Made by a program: the position numbers and the translations under genes
NCBI GenBank assembly: GCA_041685145.1
Contig: JAWLGJ010000016.1
Location: 1-63,212, forward strand
Direction: 5' to 3'
Length of the DNA: 63,212 nucleotides
From: JAWLGJ01 sp041685145
Lineage (GTDB): Bacteria; Pseudomonadota; Alphaproteobacteria; Rhodospirillales; Magnetospirillaceae
Part shown: positions 1-6,499 of the stretch, one piece after another
Position numbering within the stretch: position 1 is the stretch's first letter
How the letters are laid out: every line of letters begins with the position of its first letter
Notes under the pieces: generated by a model
What the model saw: only the letters and a program-made list of their open reading frames with translations
Database searches by the model: none
Told to the model about the DNA's origin: nothing

Positions 1-276
1 CCGCGCCTCGGTGCAGGGCGGCGTGCGCCCGTTGTGGCAGCAGGTCTCCAGCGAGACATAGGCCGTGGCGCCGCGCGCCGCCGCGCCGGCGCGGGCCAGG
101 GCCTCGGTCTCGGCATGGGGGCGCCCGCCCGGCTGGGTCCAGCCGCGCCCGACGACGCGGCCGTCCTTCACCAGGACGCAGCCGACGGCAGGGTTGGGCG
201 CCACATTCCCCAGTCCCCGCCGCGCCAACGCCAGCGCGGCTTGCATGTGCTGTTGATCGACGTCGTCAGGAATCAT
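1..276 (-). CDS. ribD: RibD riboflavin deaminase/reductase, N-terminal part
   Basis: Partial: the left window edge cuts the gene after 92 codons. RibD deaminates and then reduces the pyrimidine intermediate of riboflavin synthesis in the cytoplasm; only the deaminase domain is visible. The zinc-site signature PHAETEA and the second metal segment CCHNGRTPPC are present. The usual PC of the family's LEPCxHxGRTPPC is replaced by TC (LETCCHNGRTPPC), which is odd because the two zinc-binding cysteines stay but the proline is lost. The ATG at 276 begins MIPDDVDQQHMQAAL and fits the family start. It lies 36 nt downstream of nrdR in the same direction, so it is probably the fourth gene of an rpiB-glyA-nrdR-ribD operon. 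Confidence 0.93.
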   Translation of the reverse strand, partial: MIPDDVDQQHMQAALALARRGLGNVAPNPAVGCVLVKDGRVVGRGWTQPGGRPHAETEALARAGAAARGATAYVSLETCCHNGRTPPCTEAR

Positions 277-312
277 GCGCCGCCACCCGGATCCCCGCAA
301 AGGCGCACGGCT

Positions 313-771
313 TCAGTTCTGCTCGGCGCCGAGTTTGCCCACGAAATCCTCGAAATCCTTGGCCTCGCGGAAATTGCGGTAGACCGAGGCGAAGCGGACA
401 TAGGCGACCTGGTCGAGGGCGTAGAGGGCGTCCATCACCAACTCGCCGATCATGGTCGAGGGTATCTCGGTCTCGCCGCTGCTTTCCAGGCGGCGCTGGA
501 TGCCGTTGACGATGCGCTCGACCCGCTCTTCGTCGACGGGGCGCTTGCGCACGGCGATGGCGATGGAGCGGGCGAGCTTCTCGCGGTCGAAGGGGGCGCG
601 CTGGCCGTTCCGCTTCACCACCACCAGTTCGCGCAGTTGCACGCGCTCGAAGGTGGTGAAGCGCGAGCCGCAGTCGGGGCACAGCCGCCGGCGGCGGATG
701 GCGGAGTTGTCCTCCGTCGGCCGCGAGTCCTTTACCTGGGTGTCCTCATGTCCGCAGAACGGGCAACGCAT
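313..771 (-). CDS. nrdR: NrdR ribonucleotide reductase repressor
   Basis: 152 residues, the normal length. NrdR is a zinc-ribbon and ATP-cone protein that senses (d)ATP and represses ribonucleotide reductase operons by binding NrdR boxes. The N-terminal ribbon is intact: MRCPFC, then CPDCGSRFTTFE gives the two CxxC pairs. The ATP-cone follows with VVKRNGQRAPFDREKLARSI. It sits between glyA (23 nt upstream) and ribD, a gene order common in alphaproteobacteria, so transcription is probably shared. Start ATG at 771 gives the invariant MRCPFC beginning. Confidence 0.97.
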   Translation of the reverse strand: MRCPFCGHEDTQVKDSRPTEDNSAIRRRRLCPDCGSRFTTFERVQLRELVVVKRNGQRAPFDREKLARSIAIAVRKRPVDEERVERIVNGIQRRLESSGETEIPSTMIGELVMDALYALDQVAYVRFASVYRNFREAKDFEDFVGKLGAEQN

Positions 772-794
772 GGTCAGTCCCCCTCATGGCCGCC

Positions 795-2081
795 TCAGCC
801 CACCTCGGGATAGACGGGAAAGCGCCGGCACAGCTCCTCGACCTCCGCCCGCACCCGGCGCTCGACGGCGCCGTTGTCGTCGGGATTGGCGGCCAGGCCG
901 TCGAGCACGTCGCCGATAAGCTGGCCAAGGCGCGCGAACTCCTCGGTGCCGAAGCCCCGCGTTGTTCCCGCCGGGGTGCCCAGGCGGACGCCGGAGGTGA
1001 CGGTGGGCTTTTCCGGGTCGAACGGTATGCCGTTCTTGTTACAGGTGATGCCGGCGCGTTCCAGGCTCTGCTCGGCCAGATTGCCCTTCAGCCCCTTGGG
1101 GCGCAGGTCGACCAGCATCAGATGCGTGTCGGTGCCCCCCGAGACGATGTCCAGACCGCGCTCGACCAGGGTGTCGGCCAGGACGCGGGCGTTGGCGACC
1201 ACACGGGCGGCGTAGTCCTTGAACTCCGGCCGCAGCGCCTCGCCAAAGGCCACCGCCTTGGCGGCAATGACGTGCATCAGCGGCCCGCCCTGCAGGCCGG
1301 GGAAAATGGCCGAATTGATCTTCTTGCCGATGTCGGCGTCGTTGGAAAGGATCATGCCGCCGCGCGGGCCGCGCAGCGTCTTGTGGGTGGTGGTGGTGAC
1401 GACGTCGGCGACCTCCAGCGGGTTGGGGTGGACGCCGCCGGCCACCAGCCCGGCGAAATGCGCCATGTCGACCATGAACAGCGCCCCCACCCGGTCGGCA
1501 ATGGCGCGGAAGCGGGCGAAGTCGATGATGCGCGGATAGGCCGAGCCGCCGGCAATGATCAGCCGCGGCTTGTGCTCCTCGGCCAGGCGCTCGACCTCGT
1601 CGAAGTCGATGCGGGCGTCCTCGCGGCGCACGCCGTACTGCACGGCGTTGAACCACTTGCCCGAGATGTTGGGGGCGGCGCCGTGGGTCAGGTGCCCGCC
1701 GGCGGCCAGCGACATGCCCATGATGGTCTCGCCGGGTTTGACCAGGGCCAGGAAGACGCCCTCGTTGGCCTGGGCGCCGGCGTGGGGCTGCACATTGACG
1801 TAGCCGCAGTTGAACAGGCTCTTGGCGCGCTCGATGGCCAACTGCTCGGCGACGTCGACATACTCGCAGCCGCCGTAATAGCGCCGGCCGGGATAGCCCT
1901 CGGCGTACTTGTTGGTCAGCACCGAGCCCTGCGCCTCCAGCACCGCCCGCGACACGATGTTCTCCGAGGCGATCATCTCGATCTGGTCGCGCTGGCGGCG
2001 CAACTCGTCGCCGATGGCGGCAAAGACATCGGGATCCCCGTCGCGCAGACGCGTCGTGAAGAAGCTGTCGGTGCTGGCCAT
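795..2081 (-). CDS. glyA: Serine hydroxymethyltransferase
   Basis: 428 residues; PLP enzyme that converts serine and tetrahydrofolate to glycine and methylene-tetrahydrofolate, the main one-carbon source. The family opening around IEMIASENIVSRAV, the YAEGYPGRRYYGGCEYVD segment and the PLP-lysine motif TTTTHKTLRGPRGG are all visible. The ATG at 2081 is chosen over an open extension of about 70 codons upstream because the protein then begins MASTDSFFTTRL like other family members and the site AGGAAAG lies about 10 nt before it; the extension overlaps rpiB and does not look coding. It is followed by nrdR. Confidence 0.97.
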   Translation of the reverse strand: MASTDSFFTTRLRDGDPDVFAAIGDELRRQRDQIEMIASENIVSRAVLEAQGSVLTNKYAEGYPGRRYYGGCEYVDVAEQLAIERAKSLFNCGYVNVQPHAGAQANEGVFLALVKPGETIMGMSLAAGGHLTHGAAPNISGKWFNAVQYGVRREDARIDFDEVERLAEEHKPRLIIAGGSAYPRIIDFARFRAIADRVGALFMVDMAHFAGLVAGGVHPNPLEVADVVTTTTHKTLRGPRGGMILSNDADIGKKINSAIFPGLQGGPLMHVIAAKAVAFGEALRPEFKDYAARVVANARVLADTLVERGLDIVSGGTDTHLMLVDLRPKGLKGNLAEQSLERAGITCNKNGIPFDPEKPTVTSGVRLGTPAGTTRGFGTEEFARLGQLIGDVLDGLAANPDDNGAVERRVRAEVEELCRRFPVYPEVG

Positions 2082-2137
2082 GTGTCGGTGTCTTTCCTCG
2101 TGTTGCCGAAAAAAACGCAGAGACACGGCGCGCCGGT

Positions 2138-2584
2138 TCAGCGCAGCCGCGAAAGCTTCTCGACCCGGCGGGCGTGGCGTCCGCCCTCGAACGCGGTGTC
2201 GAGGAAAATGCCGAGGCAGTCCTTCGCGATCTCGACGCCGATGGTGCGCCCGCCGAAGCACAGCACATTGGCGTCGTTGTGCAGCCGGCACATGCGCGCC
2301 GTGAAGGCATCGTGCACCAGCGCCGCGCGAATCTCGGGATGGCGGTTGGCGGCGATGCTGATGCCGATGCCGGTGCCGCAGATCAGCACGCCCCGCCCGG
2401 CCTCGCCGCCGCGGATCGCCTCGGCCATCGCGGCGGCGAAATCGGGATAATCCACCGAGCCGGGACCGTCGGTGCCGAGATCGAGAACGCCGAGGTCGCG
2501 GGCGACCAACTCCTCCTTGAGGATGCTCTTCAGCTCATAGCCCCCGTGGTCGGAGGCGATGGCGACGACGTCGTTGGCGGACAT
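2138..2584 (-). CDS. rpiB: Ribose-5-phosphate isomerase B
   Basis: 148 residues, typical RpiB length. It interconverts ribose 5-phosphate and ribulose 5-phosphate. Family marks are IASDHGGYELK near the N-terminus, the motif GVLICGTGIGISIAANR with the active-site cysteine, and HNDANVLCFGGRTIG. First gene of the leftward set with glyA 56 nt downstream. No strong ribosome site precedes the ATG; an AT-rich TATATGG stretch on the minus strand near 2630 could be part of its promoter. Confidence 0.96.
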   Translation of the reverse strand: MSANDVVAIASDHGGYELKSILKEELVARDLGVLDLGTDGPGSVDYPDFAAAMAEAIRGGEAGRGVLICGTGIGISIAANRHPEIRAALVHDAFTARMCRLHNDANVLCFGGRTIGVEIAKDCLGIFLDTAFEGGRHARRVEKLSRLR

Positions 2585-2857
2585 GGCGGAAGACCCGATA
2601 GCAATGGATGCCGGTCGCGCGGACTACTACCATATATCGGCGTCGATTGCCAATCCACCACTAGGCATCGCCCCGGAGCGCGCGGGCGCCCCTCGAAGGT
2701 TTTTCCTGTCACGCGCGCAAAAGCAAAGCCGCCGCCGCGACGGAGCCCGCGGCCGTGCACATGAACGCCCAACCAACAACAGGCCCTAGGTACCGGCTGT
2801 TTTATTGCTTTCGGGCCGCGCTCAAAACACTCTTTATTGCGCAATTCGATTTCGGAA

Positions 2858-2887
2858 TTGACACAAAAGATGATCCATGCGTCTATT
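2858..2887 (+). promoter_or_regulatory. Probable sigma-70 promoter of mucR, with repeats
   Basis: TTGACA at 2858-2863 and TCTATT at 2882-2887 with an 18-nt spacer, in the only AT-rich part of the rpiB-mucR gap (2585-2925). Just around it, TCCATGCG occurs twice (2874-2881 and 2892-2899), and 2892-2907 forms the dyad TCCAT-N6-ATGGA. MucR/Ros proteins commonly repress their own genes, so these repeats are a candidate operator. The rest of the gap (2585-2857) shows no gene. Confidence 0.55.
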
Positions 2888-2925
2888 CGGTTCCATGCGC
2901 GTATGGATGACTTGGAAGTTGGTCG

Positions 2926-3348
2926 ATGAGCGAGAATTCTACCGAAACCATTGCCCGGGATGACCTGCTTCGCATGGCCGTTGACGTCGTCTCCGCCTAT
3001 GTAAGCAAGAACCCGTTGCCCGCGGGTCAAATCCCCGAGGTGATTCAAACGGTGTTCGTCTCGTTGCGTGGTCTTGGCAACGGCGCCGCGGACGCCAAGG
3101 CCGAGGCGCCGCGCCCGGCGGTGCCGGTGCGGAAGTCGGTGACCCCCGACTACATCATCTGCCTGGAAGACGGGAAAAAGCTGAAGATGCTCAAGCGCCA
3201 TCTTCGCACCACCTACAACATGACTCCCGACGAATACCGGGCGAAGTGGGGCCTTGCCGCCGACTATCCGATGGTGGCGCCGAACTACGCCAAGCAGCGT
3301 TCGGACTTCGCCAAGAAGATCGGTCTGGGCCGTAAGGCGGGCAAATAA
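2926..3348 (+). CDS. MucR/Ros-family transcriptional regulator
   Basis: 140 residues. MucR/Ros proteins are alphaproteobacterial zinc-finger-like regulators of surface polysaccharide, motility and cell-cycle genes that bind AT-rich DNA. The C-terminal DNA-binding part is clear: CLEDGKKLKMLKRHL, then NMTPDEYRAKWGL and DYPMVAPNYA. Of the Ros zinc ligands, C79, D82 and H92 are present, but the usual THY or THH is TTY here (residues 95-97), so a second histidine is missing; some rhizobial relatives fold without zinc. N-terminal 70 residues are the oligomerisation half, with a proline/alanine linker. GGAAG precedes the ATG. Monocistronic between two opposite-facing genes. Confidence 0.93.
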   Translation: MSENSTETIARDDLLRMAVDVVSAYVSKNPLPAGQIPEVIQTVFVSLRGLGNGAADAKAEAPRPAVPVRKSVTPDYIICLEDGKKLKMLKRHLRTTYNMTPDEYRAKWGLAADYPMVAPNYAKQRSDFAKKIGLGRKAGK

Positions 3349-3357
3349 ACCGGGCGG

Positions 3358-3374
3358 GCCGCCCGACGGGCGGC
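3358..3374. terminator. Hairpin between convergent genes
   Basis: GCCGCCC, loop GAC, GGGCGGC: a 7-bp GC stem in the 28-nt gap between the stops of the mucR-like gene and the opposite-facing small gene. There is no T-run on either side, so termination is only suggested by position. Confidence 0.35.
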
Positions 3375-3376
3375 GA

Positions 3377-3592
3377 TCAGACGACGATGCCGCGCCCCCG
3401 CGCGGCCCTGGCGTTGTGCGCCCTGCGTTTGTCCAGCACATAGCGCAGCTTGCGCGCGGCAAGACGCTTCAAAACGACCTCGCCGACATTGGCATGGCCG
3501 ACGATGCAGACCTCGGTATTGGTATCGGGATCGATGGCCGAGACCTTGACCGAATTCCCGCGCATGACAAACTCGTAAAGGATTTCCCGCAT
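3377..3592 (-). CDS. Small conserved alphaproteobacterial protein (DUF6898-like)
   Basis: 71 residues, no known function. It begins MREILYEFVMRGNSVKV and continues with DPDTNTEVCIVG and GEVVLKRLAARKLRYVL, which I recognise as the short alphaproteobacterial family usually called DUF6898. A longer open stretch reaches 3775, but its extra residues are Arg-rich and unlike the family, so the ATG at 3592 is preferred. The ribosome site is weak. Stands alone, facing the mucR-like gene. The gap 3593-3765 to the metY promoter contains nothing else I can name. Confidence 0.72.
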   Translation of the reverse strand: MREILYEFVMRGNSVKVSAIDPDTNTEVCIVGHANVGEVVLKRLAARKLRYVLDKRRAHNARAARGRGIVV

Positions 3593-3765
3593 CGGGCACC
3601 CGTGGTTCCGCGTCACCGTTAATATTTGCCCGCCCAGCCCCCGCCGTTCCAGTCTTTTCCGCTTGCCGACGCCCCGAACCGGCGGGCGACACCCCATCCG
3701 CCATCGGCATTGCACAAGACGTTTGCGTATAAGCCGGAATTTCACCATTCGGCCGGTTCGCCGGG

Positions 3766-3794
3766 TTGACAGCACCGGCGGGGGTGGTGTTACT
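3766..3794 (+). promoter_or_regulatory. Probable promoter of metY
   Basis: A consensus TTGACA at 3766-3771 is followed after 17 nt by GTTACT (or after 18 nt by TTACTT). This would start transcription near 3800, placing the riboswitch at 3828-3875 at the beginning of the leader. Confidence 0.5.
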
Positions 3795-3827
3795 TCAGGC
3801 CGGTTCCGCCGTTGACGGCGGCGGAGT

Positions 3828-3875
3828 CCGCGGCAATTTGAGGGGCAGCTTGCGCCGCGTCACCAACCGCTAAAG
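3828..3875 (+). promoter_or_regulatory. SAM-II riboswitch upstream of metY
   Basis: The stretch carries the ordered SAM-II core: a GC stem strand followed by AATTTGA (3835-3841), GCTTGC (3848-3853), CGCGTCA, and the pseudoknot strand GCTAAA (3869-3874). GCGGC at the start can pair with GCCGC after GCTTGC to form the single stem. SAM-II is known in alphaproteobacteria in front of metA, metX, metY and metZ genes, where bound S-adenosylmethionine lowers expression, so the gene context fits. A second perfect hairpin (CCACGAGG-CCAG-CCTCGTGG, 3878-3897) follows before the ribosome site at 3914-3920. Called by eye; covariance-model scoring was not possible. Confidence 0.85.
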
Positions 3876-3926
3876 CGCCACGAGGCCAGCCTCGTGGGCC
3901 CCGCCTCGAGCGAAAGGGGACCACCA

Positions 3927-5582
3927 ATGAGCATCGATTCCAAACACCCGGAAACCTTGGCCCTGCACGCCGGCTATCGCGCCGACAGCGCCACCGGCGC
4001 CGTCGCGGTGCCGATCTACCAGACCACCTCCTACCAGTTCCGCGACACCGAGCACGCCGCCAATCTGTTCGCCCTGCAGGAGCTGGGCAACATCTACACC
4101 CGCATCATGAACCCCACCTGCGACGTGCTGGAACAGCGCATCGCGGCGATGGAGGGCGGCGTGGCGGCGCTGGCGCTGGCCTCCGGGCAGGCGGCGTCGA
4201 CCTACTCGATTCTCAACCTTTGCCAGGCGGGCGACAATTTCGTCACCTCGACGCATCTGTACGGCGGCACCTGGAACCTGTTCGCCAACACCATGAAGCA
4301 GATGGGCATCGAGGCGCGTTTCGTGGATCCCGGCGATCCCGAGAACTTCCGTCGCGCCACCGACGAGCGCACCCGCGCCTATTACGCCGAAACGCTGCCC
4401 AATCCCAAGCTGGAGGTGTTCCCCATCGCCGAGGTGGCCGGCATCGGCCGCGAACTGGGCGTGCCCTTGATCATGGACAACACCGCCGCGCCGGTGCTGT
4501 GCCGGCCGATCGAGCACGGCGCCGCCGTGGTGGTCTACTCAGCCACCAAGTATCTGGGCGGGCATGGCACCACCGTCGGCGGGCTAATGGTCGACGGCGG
4601 CAATTTCGACTGGGAGAAGCACGCCGAGCGCTTTCCCACCCTGAACCAGCCCGACCCCAGCTATCACGGCGCCGTCTGGACCCAGGCGGTAAAGCCGCTG
4701 GGCCCCATCGCCTTCGCCATCCGGGCGCGGGTGGTGTTGCTGCGCGACGTCGGCGCCGCCTTGAGCCCGTTCAACGCCTTCCAGGTGATCCAGGGCATCG
4801 AGACCGTGGCGCTGCGTATGCGCCAGCACTGCGAAAACGGCGCCAAGGTCGCCGAATTCCTCGCCAACCACCCCAAGGTCAGCCACGTCATCTATCCGGG
4901 GCGGCAATCGGGCGAGGAACGCCGGCGCGCCGACGCCTATCTCTCCGGCGGCTTCGGCGGACTGGTGGGCTTTGAACTGACGGACGGCAAGGAGGCGGGG
5001 CGGCGCTTCATCGATGCGCTGAAGCTTTTCTACCACGTCGCCAATATCGGCGATGCCCGCAGCCTGGCCATCCATCCGGCCACCACCACCCACCAGCAGC
5101 TTGCCGAGGAAGACCGGCTGGCCGCCGGCGTGTCCGAAGGCTATGTGCGCCTGTCGGTGGGCATCGAGCATCCCGACGACATCCTCGCCGACCTCAAACA
5201 GGCCCTCGCCGCCGCCTGCGGTGGCTGCCGGCACGGGGCGCGCGGCCCCCGGACCGCCGCGCGCGGTCCGGGACGCCGCCTTCGCTCTGGCACGGGCGCC
5301 GGTTCTGTGCAATCTTCCCGAGCCGGACAGGTGGCCGTAGCCGGGACTTTCGATCATGAACAGCGTCGTCACAGGAAGCTTTCCCCGCACCCGTATGCGC
5401 CGCAACCGCCGCGCCGAATGGTCGCGGCGGTTGGTGGCCGAGAACCGCCTCGCGGCGGCGGACCTGATTTGGCCCGTCTTCGTCGTCGAGGGCACCGGCC
5501 ATCGCGAGCCCGTTCCCTCGATGCCGGGCATTTTCCGCCACTCCATCGACCGGCTGGTCGACGTCGTCGCCGAGGCGCATGA
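3927..5582 (+). CDS. metY: O-acetylhomoserine aminocarboxypropyltransferase (MetY), with stop-loss extension
   Basis: PLP enzyme of the Cys/Met metabolism family that makes homocysteine or methionine precursors from O-acetylhomoserine and sulfide. PLP lysine is K208 in YSATKYLGGHGT; PNPKLEV and LIMDNTAAPVL are family segments. The normal C-terminus, ILADLKQALAAA, ends at residue 430. The next codon, 5217-5219, is TGC where a TGA would give the usual length, and the frame stays open for 121 more residues, Arg/Gly-rich and unlike the family. The extension runs 227 nt into hemB in another frame. It is therefore either stop loss or a sequencing error; the real end may be near 5219 (or 5340 after a +1 shift). 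Start: ATG at 3927 after AAGGGGA; an in-frame GTG at 3894 is less likely. SAM-II control precedes it. Confidence 0.9.
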   Translation: MSIDSKHPETLALHAGYRADSATGAVAVPIYQTTSYQFRDTEHAANLFALQELGNIYTRIMNPTCDVLEQRIAAMEGGVAALALASGQAASTYSILNLCQAGDNFVTSTHLYGGTWNLFANTMKQMGIEARFVDPGDPENFRRATDERTRAYYAETLPNPKLEVFPIAEVAGIGRELGVPLIMDNTAAPVLCRPIEHGAAVVVYSATKYLGGHGTTVGGLMVDGGNFDWEKHAERFPTLNQPDPSYHGAVWTQAVKPLGPIAFAIRARVVLLRDVGAALSPFNAFQVIQGIETVALRMRQHCENGAKVAEFLANHPKVSHVIYPGRQSGEERRRADAYLSGGFGGLVGFELTDGKEAGRRFIDALKLFYHVANIGDARSLAIHPATTTHQQLAEEDRLAAGVSEGYVRLSVGIEHPDDILADLKQALAAACGGCRHGARGPRTAARGPGRRLRSGTGAGSVQSSRAGQVAVAGTFDHEQRRHRKLSPHPYAPQPPRRMVAAVGGREPPRGGGPDLARLRRRGHRPSRARSLDAGHFPPLHRPAGRRRRRGA

Positions 5583-6366
5583 CCTGGGCATCCCGGCCGT
5601 GGCGGTGTTTCCCTGCGTGGACCCCAAGCTGAAGGCCCCCGACGCGCGCGAGGCGGTCAACCCCGACAACCTCGTCTGCCGGGCCGTCCGGGCCGTCAAG
5701 CAGCGCCTGCCCGACCTGGGGGTGATCTGCGACGTGGCGCTGGACCCTTACAACAGCCTCGGCCATGACGGCCTCGTCATCGACGGACGCGTCGACAACG
5801 ACCGCACCCTGGAGGTGCTGTGCCGCCAGGCGGTGGTGCAGGCCGACGCCGGCTGCGACGTCAACGCCCCCTCGGACATGATGGACGGGCGCATCGGCAC
5901 GGTGCGCGCCGCGCTCGACGAGGCCGGGCACGCCGAGGTTCAGCTCATGTCCTATGCCGCCAAATACGCCTCGGCCTTCTACGGCCCCTTCCGGGACGCC
6001 GTCGGCTCCAAGGCGGCCCTGGGGGCCGGAGACAAGCGCACCTACCAGATGGACCCCGCCAACACCGACGAGGCCCTGCGCGAGGTCGCGCTCGACCTCG
6101 ACGAGGGCGCCGACATGGTGATGGTCAAGCCCGGCATGCCCTATCTGGACGTGGTGCGCCGCATCAAGGAACGTTTCCGCGTCCCCACCTTCGCCTATCA
6201 GGTCAGCGGCGAATACGCCATGCTGAAGGCCGCCGCCGCCAAGGGTTGGCTGGACAATGATGCCGTGGTGCTGGAAAGCCTGCTTGCCTTCCGCCGCGCC
6301 GGCGCCGACGGCATCCTGACCTATGCCGCCGTCGAGGCCGCCCGACTGCTGGCCGCCCGCGCCTGA
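5356..6366 (+). CDS. hemB: Delta-aminolevulinic acid dehydratase (porphobilinogen synthase)
   Basis: 336 residues. Condenses two 5-aminolevulinate molecules to porphobilinogen for haem, bacteriochlorophyll and cobalamin. The two Schiff-base lysines are K203 (YAAKYASAFYGPFRDA) and K258 (MVMVKPGMPYLD). The metal region reads CDVALDPYNSLGHDGL with aspartates where zinc enzymes have cysteines, so this is the Mg-type enzyme usual in alphaproteobacteria. Start ATG at 5356 gives MNSVVTGSFP; it lies inside the extended reading frame of metY. Confidence 0.97.
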   Translation: MNSVVTGSFPRTRMRRNRRAEWSRRLVAENRLAAADLIWPVFVVEGTGHREPVPSMPGIFRHSIDRLVDVVAEAHDLGIPAVAVFPCVDPKLKAPDAREAVNPDNLVCRAVRAVKQRLPDLGVICDVALDPYNSLGHDGLVIDGRVDNDRTLEVLCRQAVVQADAGCDVNAPSDMMDGRIGTVRAALDEAGHAEVQLMSYAAKYASAFYGPFRDAVGSKAALGAGDKRTYQMDPANTDEALREVALDLDEGADMVMVKPGMPYLDVVRRIKERFRVPTFAYQVSGEYAMLKAAAAKGWLDNDAVVLESLLAFRRAGADGILTYAAVEAARLLAARA

Positions 6367-6398
6367 CGCCGACGAGTTGGTTTTACAGTGAACGGTGA

Positions 6399-6414
6399 CC
6401 ACCCTGGCGGGTGG
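6399..6414 (+). terminator. Possible hemB terminator hairpin
   Basis: CCACCC, loop TGGC, GGGTGG, 33 nt after the hemB stop, followed by CATTTG. Short stem and weak T-run, so only a candidate. The remainder of 6367-6499 holds no gene. Confidence 0.3.
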
Positions 6415-6499
6415 CATTTGCCGCTGTTCTGTGGTCGAATGGGATTGGGGAATACCCTGACCGGGCGTTGTGGGCGACCGGGAAGGCGATGGAGGAGCA

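Noticed and set aside
2082..2137. Glycine riboswitch before glyA
   Set aside because: Only 56 nt separate rpiB and glyA, with no glycine aptamer core.
3894..3926. Earlier GTG start for metY
   Set aside because: It adds 11 residues not seen in the family, and the ATG at 3927 has a clear ribosome site; the GAGG before the GTG is part of a perfect hairpin.
5730..5800. Zinc-type HemB
   Set aside because: The metal-site cysteines are replaced by aspartates (DVALDPYNSLGHDG), which marks the magnesium-type enzyme.
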